Source: Isoetes taiwanensis
Taxonomy: Eukaryota; Streptophyta; Lycopodiopsida; Isoetales; Isoetaceae
Direction: 5' to 3'
DNA: 64,000 bases
Assembly (NCBI GenBank): GCA_021234155.1
Contig: JAJEKV010000049.1
Coordinates: 9,278,292-9,342,291, forward strand
Shown in pieces: positions 34,791-47,342 of the stretch. The notes below the pieces were generated by a model. The model did no database searches and was not told the DNA's origin. It saw nothing but the letters and a program-made list of their open reading frames with translations. Each line of letters opens with the position of its first letter. The first letter of the stretch is position 1. Made by a program: the position numbers and the translations under genes.

Positions 34791-34962
34791 CACACTGCCC
34801 CGAGAGTTTTGGGCCATCCGATCATTATCAAAATTGATCTGGATCCGTCCATTTCATAACATCCTAGGGTGTTATGGAGTAGCAGTGTGTTATAGCTCCA
34901 GTAACACACTGATCAAGATTGATCTGAACTGTTGGATCACTATAAACTTGAGGGGAAGTGTG
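34791..34962. mobile_element. TTAA-flanked MITE, 172 bp
   Basis: The terminal inverted repeats CACACTGCCCC and GGGGAAGTGTG (one mismatch) are flanked on both sides by TTAA (34,787-34,790 and 34,963-34,966). Inside is a perfect 10 bp hairpin, CAGTGTGTTA with TAACACACTG (34,883-34,911), repeating the terminal motif. TTAA target duplications are typical of piggyBac and Kolobok families. A non-autonomous relative of one of those is the natural reading. Confidence 0.7.
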
Positions 34963-34999
34963 TTAAGGAGATGCTCGACGATTTTGCACGCTTCATAGT

Positions 35000-37900
35000 T
35001 AGATTTCCTGTTTTGTGGAGAGGCAAGGCAAGGTCTCTGATTCCGATTGTTCACGAAGGGGAGTTGTAGCAGGCAGATTTTTTATTGCTGAGAGAGTGGA
35101 CTAGATATCCCACAGGAATACCTTGCAGAAGAATGCAAATAAGGAATAATAAAAGAAAAGGAGAGGGCTCTTTCAACAATACTTACCTGGGCGGGGTCTA
35201 TCAGTGAGGCCGATGGCCTAGGATGGTTTGCGTCATTGCACCTGGGCGTGAATTATTCTAGCATCTCCTCAAGGGGAGAGTGTACGTCATAATTTGTGGT
35301 AGTGGGGGCTCGCGTTCGCGCGGCCCCCTTCAATCAATCTAATCTGTATTTAATTACTTTCTATTGCAACCTAATTCTTGAACTGGGTTTGGTTGTAGGA
35401 ATTGCAAACAAGTTGAAGCTGGGCAGTTGAAGAGGTTATTTGAAGGAACGTATTGAGCGTCTCTCATATATAAGTAAATTAGATTGATATGCTTGTCGGA
35501 TAGACATTTTAATAGGAAGAGATGATACAAAAATCCTTAGCTTAGAATTGGAACATTGTACTCAAATGTATATCTATTCTATCAGAGACATGTTAGTTTT
35601 TGAGCAAGAAAGGGAAACTCCACACGTTTCACATTTATACTAAGCTTTCTCGAAATTAAAGTTTCACCATTGTGGTGGATGATTGTAACCAGAAGAGGCT
35701 GTTAAATGAGTACAATAGCATTGAGGTACATCATCTTGGAAAATGAGAGTTACTGGTATGTATTTTAATCCAGTCCAACCTAATCCTTGAACTTGGTTTT
35801 TCATTGTAGGAGTTGCAAACAGGTTAGTTAAATGTATTGTTTTTTCCTCATATATAAACGCTGAAACCTATTGTGCTTTTCCCATGTATAAAAGTTAGCT
35901 GTCAAAGATGTATTGTGCTGGATAGACTTTTAATAGGAAGAGAGTGGAAAGAAAACAAGGTTGGAAAGAGATACATAAATCTTTAGCTGTGCTTTCTAAT
36001 GTGACAAGCATCCATACATCCACAGAACACGTTTCTAAGGGGAAGACATTATAGATTATTGAAGGCTTACACATGTTTCACATTTAGCTGCGCTCTTTAA
36101 TGTGGCATATCCGTTATGTCAGCAACATGTTTCCAAGGGGAAGACATCATGAATTATAAGAGACTTTAAGCTTTCCACATGTTTCACATTTAGCTGCGCT
36201 CTCTAATATGACATATTCGTTATGTCAGGAACATGTTATGTCAGGAACATGTTTTTAAGGAGACGACATGAATTCTAGGAGGCTTCAAGCTTTCCACATG
36301 TTTGTAATGATAAACTCGCTGCTGAATGGTAATATGATGCTGAGAATCTATATTTGAAATGCATCAGTTCTCAAATCCTATGTTTGAGATGCCTTCACCT
36401 TATGCATCTTGCCCAGTATATTCTGTCATTTGTGGCATACTACTTGCTGAAGTGTTCAGTAGGTGACATGACCAATCTAGCATGACAGATTTTCATTATT
36501 GATCAAACTCGTACTAACAAAGGATACTCAATGATGTACTTCCGTTTCTGTTTCTCCTAGATGTATCTTAGTTCCATAACGTTTCTTTACTTCTGTTCCT
36601 GTTTCTCCTAGATGTTATCAAGCAATTTGCGAGTGAGACAGGTGGTGGATACGTAGTGCTCTCAACTGCAGTACTTCACTGGTCATCAACATCTAATCCA
36701 GCATTCTACATGATTCACATATCCATCATCTAAGCATCTAATCCAGCATTCTATGATTCTCCATTGCTAGCAGAGTTTGTCCTAGGTAGAAGAATGTGAA
36801 GGTGTGTTAGCAGTTGTCCTACCAGGAATTTGTATCCAAGAAATCATGATTCCATAGCCATAAAATCATGTGAGCCTTTTCCAAAAGTTGGCAGGCATGC
36901 TATAGAGCTTTCTTCTGTCATAACTTCTACCAACCTTGGCCTTGAACAGGCATGCTAATTGCAGTGGAAACATATGCAAATGCACTTGTCGGACTCAGAT
37001 TTGACAACATTTATATGAGACAATGCTGAAAATGGCCTAACAATGTGTTTGTTAAGAAAACCATTTTGCAAAGCTTATGCAAGCACAAGATGCATTAGAT
37101 TTCAATAGCTGTATAAGTTGGGATCATTACTACTTTCGATCCCAAAGTGATTTACTTATTTCTTTTTTATTCTCGAAAACAATAAACATAATTGCCATCT
37201 TATGAACATGTATAGCACAGCCGAGAGTAATCTTCTAAAGCTGCCAAATCAGAGAAGGGAAAAGAGAAGAGATATTAAAGCTGCAGAGAAGAGATATTAA
37301 AGCTGCTAAATCAGAGAAGGAAAAAAAAGGAGGAGATATTATTTTCTTCCGCCTGCACTAAAGATGTTAGAGGTGATGGATGTTTTATTTCAATTTGCAG
37401 GATTTGAAGACGACAGCAACCTCCCTTCAGATTTCCTTGCTAGATCTGCCATATTGGGCTTCATTTTGCTAGAGAATGATATGCAGATGCATATGAGTAG
37501 ATGGGTTGTAGCCTAGCTCCATTAGAAAAACTTCATCTTATTCTTCTTTGATTTTTAGGCAATGATTTGGTACCGATTTGAGGTCGAGGTTTGCAAAATG
37601 GGCTACACTGTGTTTAAGCAGAGATAAAAGAGGTAAAATTTTGGCCCTTCTATCATGCTTTTATACAAAAATGTCATTCTTATTCATCTCAATCTTACAG
37701 CGGACTTTAGAATGATCTCATTAAGGACAAGTATGATATGGTTTTATTGAACACAAGGACCAGCTTACCGAACTTTCCTTTCCATCATTTAAACAGGTCT
37801 GAGATTACAACATTGTTACTGTAGGTTTGACATGAGCAGGTGAGATGTAAACAATCAATTTCAACTTTTGGCATGAAGTGAATTTGTTAAATTTGTTACG

Positions 37901-38700
37901 TAATCTCAATGTTGCGAGAAAAAAATTGACTCATGTTTCTTCCATTGGCATTCTGGAGAAAAAGGAGCTCTGCTTTTATGGCACAGTCATTCGAATTGTC
38001 CAGAGCTTTATGCTCTGTTTCTTCTCTTGACAGTATAGGTTTGGGTGTTACAATAGCTCTAAATAAGAATGTATTGAAGGACCTATTTTCGTAAATGGAC
38101 TCTTCTAGAAACCAGTTATAAATGGACCCAAAAGAAATGTATGTTAAGGAGAGGTATTACCTATACATATTGTATCTGAAGTTTATTAGGCATAGTGCAG
38201 AATTGCAAATGTAATGGCTCCTGACATAAGATCATCCCCCATTAAAGGAAAATTGGTGAATTAATATAGGTAAACACGATGCTGATGGTGGCACGGAAGC
38301 GTTGTCTCCAACTAAGTGATTGAAATATCAGATTGGTTATTTATAATTTGTTTCAGGTATTGGAGTGGACTTGGAGAAATTGGCATACTTACATCACTAC
38401 ATCAGGTAAAGGAATATGCTTGAGAATGACACTTCTCTCGATTTGGAAGTACTTGGCAAGTTAAAATCAAATTATTCTTATCTTCTTAACTGGTTCTTAT
38501 CAGTTCCATACTTTTGGATTAGATTAGATAAGTAAAATATCTTGAAACAAATGTTCTTGCAACAACATAGTGTTGAAAAGCATACAAAACTTTGTAAATT
38601 TTACTCGTAATTGTTTGTTCTTAATTAAGAACAAGGATTTATTAATGGAATTCCAATAGCCATATATAACATGTTATTCTGTTTGGAATCCGTTAGGAAC
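35000..38700. other. no recognisable gene; tandem repeats of about 110 bp
   Basis: From about 35,975 to 36,300 a unit of about 109 bases with TTTAGCTGCGCTCT and CCACATGTTTCACAT is repeated about 2.5 times. Blocks near 35,360-35,520 and 35,770-35,960 are diverged direct repeats about 410 bases apart. Several short segments are bounded by good splice-like signals (for example 36,613-36,670 and 38,361-38,405), but they give no recognisable protein. Confidence 0.5.
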
Positions 38701-40111
<1,411 letters not shown>

Positions 40112-40150
40112 TCTTCTTTAAAGATGAATGAAACCAATACATGAGTGCAT

Positions 40151-40163
40151 CCTTTTTTATAAC
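40151..40163 (-). promoter_or_regulatory. TATA-like box of the peroxidase
   Basis: On - the sequence reads GTTATAAAAAAGG, ending about 40 bases upstream of the ATG at 40,111. The position would give a short 5' leader. Other AT-rich candidates lie near 40,310. Confidence 0.3.
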
Positions 40164-40880
40164 ATGTGAGCATCCCTTTATCATCCTCACAAACTTTGGA
40201 AGAAGAGGTCCAAAGTACACAACTTGAGCCCATTTTAATTGCCCCACGTAAAGTTATTGATCTTACCCACTATAATTGACCAATCAATTTGTATTTTTCC
40301 TGCAATGCCTATAAAAATATTCACATGTTGGACTTTACAATCCATGCATTTACTCAAACCAACCTAGTTGGAGATGTATGGGCCTAGCATTATAACAATT
40401 GGTTGACCTAAACAAGCTATAAATGAATTGAATTGGAATGAATTGATTTTTATCGTCCGCGGACACCAAAGGAGTATTTTCGAAAAGTAGACTATACAGT
40501 AGTGTAAATATTTTGTCATGTGAACCACTAGTAGGTTGAAATTCCTAATGCTTTATGTCAAAGTTTATTTTAGGGTGATTTTGGAGCTTGAAATTTCTGG
40601 TGGCACCACTTATAGCTCTTCCACAATCACCAGAATTTCAACCCCTGGTGGCTTATCTCAGCCACTTGGGTGCCGGATTTTTCTTGTGGGAAACTAGCAA
40701 TACCAATGCCACTCAGGGTTAACACCCCTCGTGTTGCCATGCTACTGATTCCCATAAGAAACCCCCTGCACCCAAGCGGTTACTTAGCACACACTCCATT
40801 ATAACAACTCCAAGTTGATATGGTGGAGAATTTTCAAATTCGATGCTTCAAGATTAAAGATATTATCGGGCATGGAAAAT
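40164..40880. other. peroxidase upstream region
   Basis: No other gene is seen. 40,427-40,475 carries the AATTG-type repeat also found in peroxidase intron 2. 40,590-40,790 has short repeated words (CTGGTGGC, GGTGCC) but no clear element ends. Confidence 0.4.
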
Positions 40881-41227
40881 TCAAACCCATTGACTTCTCT
40901 AGAGACGTTATTGTGCTACATAGATGCACCCTGGACTACCTCAGTCATCGGATCTGTCCATTGTATGACCCAGATAGCCTCTAAGAGCCTTATGTTTCAA
41001 TTATGTCCATCATATGACCATGATAGCCTCGGTGCCTTACGTTTTCGATTATGGTGGTTTTAATTATGTCCATCGTATGACCCAAATAGCCTCTGGTTCC
41101 TTACGTTTTGATTATGGTCATTTATTGGGGGTGCCTATGATTTTGAAACATGGAATACAAGTTAAGCTTAAGATTTTGCAATATGAAATCTGAGAGACCC
41201 TCTCTATACAAGTTCCCTTAAGGTTTT

Positions 41228-41304
41228 GATTTTTGAGATCTGAGACCAGAACCTCTACCAAAATAATTCAATATCCTAATAAAAATGCCTTAACCAATGC
41301 TACG
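41228..41304 (-). repeat. tRNA-like Pol III promoter block, unit 1
   Basis: Read on -: GTAGCATTGGTTAAGGC (box A-like, TGGTTAAGGC) followed about 40 bases later by GAGGTTCTGGTCTC (degraded box B). A related block recurs in each repeat unit. Confidence 0.5.
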
Positions 41305-41729
41305 AGAGAGAACTAAGGCGCTTATTTTTTTATTGAATCTTTGTTTTTTCTTCCCAATAACAACCTATTCAAATGTTTTAGGGGGTATGGTCTATGGTCT
41401 TTGGGATAGTGATTTATGCATCCATATCAAATCCCCTTTGGAATCCCTGTTATTATGCTATATATTCTAAGCGAGATGCAGCCTAGACTACCTCGGTCGT
41501 CGGATCTATCCGCCATATGGCCCAAATACTAAGGGTGCCTATGATTTTGAAACATGAAATGCAGGTTAGCTAACCTAGACTATCTCGACCGTCGGATCTA
41601 TCCATCGTATGGCCCAAAATTGTATGATTGGGGGTGCCTATGATTTTGAAACATGGAATGCAAGTTAGCTAAGGTTTTGGAATATGAAATGCGAGACTCC
41701 TCTCTATCGTGTTCGCTTAAGATTTGGAT

Positions 41730-41800
41730 TTTGAGATATAAAGACTTCGAACCTCTACTAAAATTCAACATCCTAATAAGAGCGTCTTAATCAATGCTAC
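41730..41800 (-). repeat. tRNA-like Pol III promoter block, unit 2
   Basis: Read on -: GTAGCATTGATTAAGACGC, then GAGGTTCGAAGTC, a box B with one extra base. The anticodon arm is too degraded to name the tRNA. Confidence 0.5.
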
Positions 41801-42189
41801 TTCGCAAACTAACGTGCTTATTTTTTCTATTGAATCTATGCTTTCTTTCCTTTCAATAATAACCTATTCAAATGTTTTAGGAGTATGGTCTATGGTCTCA
41901 AGATAGTGATTTATGCATCCATATCAAATCCCCTTGGAAACCCCAATTATTGTGCTACGTATTCTAAATGAGGTGCACTTGGATTACCCCAGTCGTCGGA
42001 TCTGTCCATTGTATGGCCTAGATTGTATGTTGGAACCTCTGGGTGCCTCTTGTTCAACTATGTTCAACTATGGTCATTTATGACTGGGGGTGCCTATGAT
42101 TTTGAAACATGGAATTCAGGTTTGCCTAAGGTGTTGGAGTATGAAATGGTAAGACTCCTCTCTATATGAGTTCACTAAGGTTTCAAATT

Positions 42190-42260
42190 TTGAGACACGG
42201 AGACTCGAACCTCTACCAAAAATTTCTATATCCTAAGAAAAACGCTTTAACCAATGCTAC
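42190..42260 (-). repeat. tRNA-like Pol III promoter block, unit 3
   Basis: Read on -: GTAGCATTGGTTAAAGCG and GAGGTTCGAGTCTCC. This is the best box B of the three copies (GGTTCGAGTC). It looks tRNA- or SINE-derived rather than a functional tRNA. Confidence 0.5.
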
Positions 42261-42310
42261 CAACAAACTATCATGCTTATTTTTTCTATTGAGTCTATAT
42301 ATTTTTTTTA

Positions 42311-43460
42311 GCACACCGGCCCTACCGGGCCTATAGCCTTTCCTGTAGCCTACCCACGTGTCTTTTCCACATAAGCAAAATCTGGTGTGGCACTGCCTAA
42401 AACCGCCGGATCTACAATTTCATGAACTTATAGTCATGAAAGGTATGAAATTAAGATACAGAGATAACAATCGCCACCATTCGTTGAGACAAGAAGCACA
42501 AGATATGCCATTTCTACTCGATTTTCTAAACTTTTGATTAAGTTTAATGATGGGTGCACTTTGATTAGGGCATCACGTTCTCACCTTCCTCACTTTGATC
42601 CAGTATCTGCCATTCGATGGCCATCTCAAAGTGGATTAGGGCTATGATGAGGCTGTGAATGGCACGTCTCCTGCAAGTTCATCAGGTATAACAGAGCTTC
42701 TACCCTTGTGTACTTTTTATTTGAGTAGAGATCAAAAACCCAAATACGAAATCAGATATGGGAAGGAATTTTTGAGAGAATTATATTTCAATTGAAGAGA
42801 TACCATGGCAAAACATTTTCAATGCTGCATATCTTCCTATTTCTTGAATGCTAATTGTCTGATTATGTCCTATTTCTTCTTATTGTTGTGCAGGCCTGCT
42901 ATTGACTAATGTTAGTGTATTCTCCGTTGCAAATTAAACTATCTAGCAGCACATTATTTAACAAATGTTATGTTGGCGGGAGTCCCCCAAACAAAGAAGA
43001 GGCAGTAGTCCACTTCCTCTGCAGTCTGCAGATATGTTCATTCATTACATGAGTTGTCATGGTTATACAATATACTAAACATTGTTTGAAAATCTGAGGC
43101 AACTAATAGCACAATGCGGTAGCATGAAACTTGCAGACTAGTGTATTAAGCATGCTTTTAGAGATCACATGTACATGTTCAACATGTGGCCATATGAACC
43201 CTTTAAAATATGTAGCATAATAACAGGGGGTTTTTTTTTGTATTTTTGTACTTTTTTCCCTAAGGTTTTTATATGATTTCATGGATGTATTTGATGAGGC
43301 ATACTGATTAGTATATCTAGAGTGCGCGTACGGTTGAACTAATTTTGATGCCTATATCCAATGGTTTAGACCCATATATCATATATTTATTTTTATATTG
43401 TATTTTCGTATTGTATCAAATATTCTGCTCGACATGCAAGGCTCGAGATAACCCATTTTA
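42311..43460. other. no recognisable gene
   Basis: No coding motif or repeat boundary is evident. 42,313-42,329 contains a GC palindrome-like CCGGCCCTACCGGGCC. Confidence 0.5.
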
Positions 43461-43463
43461 GGG

Positions 43464-43980
43464 TTATGTGTTGGGAATGAAAATGAAGATTTTTAGGGAA
43501 GAATCATCTCTGCATTCCGGCGATCTGCGAACAGGAGAATTTCGGGTTTGACAGGTCGTGATGTCTGCAGATTGACAACGAATTTGAAAGGGTTTTTCGA
43601 TTCGGCGAAAGCGATTTTTGTTTTCAAAAGCTGATTTCGTTGCCATCCCTAAGGTAATGGCCATTTGTTCAAATTCTTCTAGCTTAAGGTTGTTGTCAAT
43701 CCAAGAAAAAGGATATGTCTTGCGGGGTTTAATCTCGCATAGACGACGATTTGGTGGTCTCGGATCAGCATACAAGGACCCAACTCATTCTTGCATTTGT
43801 CTAATAATCCTCGAGGTGGGCTCGAACCGATTCGTTTTCACGGGCGTTTGGATCTCCCCCGCCTCTTTCTTGCCATATATTTTTGCTCATCTTCAATGCC
43901 TTTTTTCCTGGGTTTCTCTTGAATCCTTCTTGCCGAGATATTCTTGGCATACCCAACCGTTCTTTCCCAGGATCAACTAA
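43464..43980. other. unidentified region with open frames on both strands
   Basis: On -, 43,775-43,464 is open and includes YPFSWIDNNLKLEEFEQM, which looks like part of a real protein. On + the overlapping 43,618-43,980 is open too. I recognise neither and cannot tell which, if either, is coding. It could be intron or 3' sequence of the SUN gene fragment just upstream on -. Confidence 0.3.
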
Positions 43981-44035
43981 ATTTTTTCTGTTTTGGGCAT
44001 TAAACCGGATTCGCTCTGTTTTGCACCTTTCTAAC

Positions 44036-44440
44036 CTTGGCTCCTGCAGTTCCCAATGCATAATCTGCTCTCCCAATTCCATCTGCAGAATGCTTGGTGA
44101 GCTCTTCCTCAACAATCTGCCGTGCAGCGACACGCATCTCATCCAAACTGAGTGCATTACCCTTGGCCTCAGCAGCCCGCTTTGCAATCACAGATTGTAC
44201 AAGCTCCATCCCTTCTCTCCGAGTCAAAAATCCACCGTTAAAGAGACTTTGTACAGACTTTCCTAGATCGTCCACTTCTACTTTAAGATTCTTCACATTG
44301 GTTTCAATCTGCAATGCATGATCATCCAGTTTCTCATTCATCTCCTTCCTTAAACCTTCAATCTCCTGCCCTAATTTCATATCAACAATTTCTAGCTGCA
44401 CTTGCATCCATGTTAGCATCTTCTTCGCACCCAAGGAAAA
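44036..44440 (-). CDS. SUN-domain protein exon (partial)
   Basis: The exon is bounded by an acceptor (CAG, 44,441-44,443 region) and a donor (AAG then GTTAG at 44,035), 405 bases or 135 codons with no stop. It encodes a coiled coil (EIEGLRKEMNEKLDDHALQI, then VEVDDLGKSVQSLF), a helical stretch (EEELTKHSADGIG) and then RADYALGTAGAK. That is the opening of a plant-type SUN domain, the inner-nuclear-membrane protein domain that binds KASH partners in the perinuclear space. N-terminal exons with the transmembrane helix and the rest of the SUN domain were not found within the window. It is either one exon of a gene with very long introns or a transposed fragment. Confidence 0.6.
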
Positions 44441-44449
44441 CTGAAGAAC

Positions 44450-46425
44450 AAGCGCTAACTACAACAACCCAAGCAAATCTCAAGGTATATGAGATAGGCT
44501 AGGCCTCACTCTACTGGCATCATAAATCACCAACATAATCATTCTTACACAAGTCTTTTGAGATTATAGAAATAGAGATAACAAATAGGAGAATCACATA
44601 ATCATAATCAAAATATCATACTTCAACATAATAATATTCAACTGATCAAGAAACATACTCACAACTTCAAGAACTTTGCCCAGATGTCATCTTCCAAATT
44701 TGGGCCTCCCTTCTACACGAATTTTGGCTATCTTATAGAAAACTGCACTTGATCCTAGCCACTAGATCTAGGCAAATCACAACCTTAGATCCAAATTCTA
44801 ACTACCATAAGTTCACTAGATTTTGCCACCTCAACTTCAAATCTAGGTCATCCAAACTTCTTTGCAACTACCATGCTTCCCCAGATTCATGACACATCAT
44901 CAAATTATCAACCATTGAAAATATTTCTTAAGGACTTTAATACTCCTTCAAGTCCATAGGTTCAACTTCAATACATCATAAATGCTTTATCCCCAATATT
45001 TGCACATTTTTTACATTTTCTCCACATTACACCCATTTTATTCTCCATTTTTGCATACATTTCATAAATTTAAGCTCATTATGCAAAAATAGTCAAGATA
45101 AAACACACAACATTATTCCCCAGTTATTCTATCGTCAGATGAATTCTTCACAAAAATCTTTTCTTAGATCTTCATGTCTTCAGCAGTCTATCTAAATGGC
45201 ATCACCAATAGCAAAATCCAGTATCCAAATGTCTTAGGCCTTCAAAACATCTAGAAAGTCTTCAGGGAAAAAATGCTAAGAAACTTCTAACATCCTTCAT
45301 CTTCATCAATTCTTAGGGTGGGGGTCCATCCAGGTCGGTGGCACCTAAATATCTTTGGGTATGGCTCTATCCCTTCATCGCCGCCTTTTTTCATCACATT
45401 TTACATAGGTCGCGAGATCGCGCTTGCGCGCAAATTGACACATGAAATAACGGGACCACTCGAGGTGTGATCAATGTGTATTTGTCATTTTGGGCATGTG
45501 GAACATGGTGGGTATTTGTTTACGGTGTCACATTTTTTAGGTCTTTGCATAATTATAGGGTTGAATCGAGGGGCATTGGCGAGGGGTTTACGGAGATCCC
45601 CATTTAAGGTGTGACGAAATGTTTGCAAATTTTGTCACAGTGGACCAAAGTATTAGTTAATTATCAAGTTGAATCGCGTTTAGTGATCACGGGGAACAAT
45701 TCTTAGAAGTTTAAGGGGAAGAATTCTCAAATGTCTAAAAGTTTTAAGGCTAGCTCTTGGATGGCCAGGTGGGCTTGATGCATATCTTTGCTATTTCACA
45801 TGATCTTGTTTGGTGAATGGTACATGTGGATAATCATTCAGTGGAAATCTGGCGATTTAGGACCCTCGTGCCTTGCCCTCTTATGCCCGGCATCATCGGT
45901 TAGGGAGGGTCTATTTGGTGAGAACTATCCATGAGCGGATCTTGTTGTATACGAATTGGCCATCTTTTGCGATCAAATGCAGGCCAAGGATCAAGAAAAC
46001 TCTTGGCGATAAATCCTTTTACGCAAATGGGAGTCCGCAATAAACAGGTTAGGAAGCGACCTTTGCTTACATGCAAACATATTTGAAGCATGCTTGTGGA
46101 ACATGGTGTAGGTTGAGAATGAAGATTAGATCAAAACTTTTGTATGATGGACATGCATTACATGTTATAAAATGGAGGTAAAGGATGTTTGAGGACAAGA
46201 CAATGTATAGTTTTACTGGCGCAATCGGCATCATAATGTATACTTTTGCTCCAATGTGGCATCGTCTGCCTTACAGAGCAAGCATTGATACGCTTCCATA
46301 TCAAGCATTGCTACGCTTCATAAAAGGTGAGAGTAGTAGTATATACGGAGATGTGTCTTTGCTTCAAAAAACAATTGTTAAAAATGCTTTGGGACAATCG
46401 AGATATCGTTAGCGAGGTTTTCCGG
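44450..46425. other. no recognisable gene
   Basis: 44,550-45,300 is a long AT-rich stretch without coding pattern. It could be an intron upstream of the SUN exon on -. Nothing further was identified to 46.4 kb. Confidence 0.45.
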
Positions 46426-46640
46426 CTTTTTGATGAGGAAACAAGTTGGGAGAGGCTCTTGTACAAACAATTCGCGAGATAATACATTCGCACATTTTTT
46501 TTCCTTTTTGATGAGGAAACAAGTTGGAGGCTATTGTCTGGACAATTGCGGATAATACATTGGCATATTTTTCCTTTCTTTTGATGAGAAACAAGTTGGA
46601 AGAAGGCTATTAATACCGGACAATTGCTTTTATTAGACAA
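46426..46640. repeat. tandem repeat of about 76 bp, three units
   Basis: Units start at 46,426, 46,504 and 46,578 with CTTTTTGATGAGGAAACAAG (third copy with two losses), followed by AAGTTGG, ACAATTGCGGATAATACATT and a T-rich tail. Copies differ mainly by short indels. Confidence 0.8.
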
Positions 46641-46930
46641 TTGCTTTATTAATGTTAACATCACACATTCCATTTCATTCCATTCAACACAATCACATGA
46701 ATTCTCAGAAGTTCAATATAATTGTTCCAAGTGCATGATATTACATTATATTTTAATATTATAGTTACTCATATTTCATTTATTATATTCCCTTTTTCTC
46801 TTAATCTTTGTATATTACATAACACACACATATTGCTACATGTTTGAAATGTCTTTTATATTCTGCGTCTGTTTTTTTATGGCAGAAGGTGTCAAAATTT
46901 TAGTATAATAACCCAGCACATAACTACCAT

Positions 46931-47342
46931 TGACATTAATAAATATAACCATTGGATCCAACACATTTAAATTAAAATCCCCTTAAACCCCCTTTGGTTT
47001 GGGTGCATATTCACCGCGAGGGGTAGTAGAGGCGTGAGCCCTCATAATTGTATTTTTGCGTCGCGTCAGCACCATAATAGTATTAGGTTGAAATTTTGCA
47101 GTATTTTTCGCGAGATCTTGTTGCTCACGATTATAGCCGTCTTGTACTTACATACCCCACAAATGAGGGAGCTTTCACGTGCAGTTGTAGATTAAAGAAT
47201 AAGGAATATATGCCAATCAAGAGCGCATTTGACTCTCGATGCGGGTTGCACCGCGTGTGAATATGCACCCGAGCGAAGGGTTTAAAGGGGGATTTTTAAT
47301 TTAAATAATGTTGAATCTGATATATTAATAATATCAATGTGG
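46931..47342. mobile_element. MITE of about 0.4 kb with long TIRs
   Basis: The left arm contains ATTTAAATTAAAATCC (46,965-46,980), AAACCC and GGGTGCATATTCAC. The right arm is its complement: GTGAATATGCACCC (about 47,257-47,270) to GGGGATTTTTAATTTAAAT (to 47,306). Weaker pairing continues outward to about 46,931 and 47,342, giving arms of roughly 80 bases. No coding capacity, and no clear target duplication. Confidence 0.7.

Larger units (their letters stand above)
40880..42310. repeat. tandem repeat of about 0.5 kb, nearly three units
   Basis: Units share the order: ATTATTGTGCTAC-like start (about 40,912, 41,452, 41,948), CGGATCTRTCCATYGTATG, GGGGTGCCTATGATTTTGAA (near 41,128, 41,633 and 42,087), a tRNA-like block on -, a TTATTTTTTCTATTGA block, and (first two units) TATGGTCTATGGTCT. 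Spacing is about 495-540 bases. Extra partial duplications occur near 41,540-41,640. No protein coding seen. Confidence 0.8.

Noticed and set aside
35000-38660. A multi-exon gene on + from splice-bounded short segments (for example FASETGGGYVV near 36,630)
   Set aside because: Segments are 20-60 bases with no consistent frame or recognisable protein; chance splice signals are common in AT-rich DNA.
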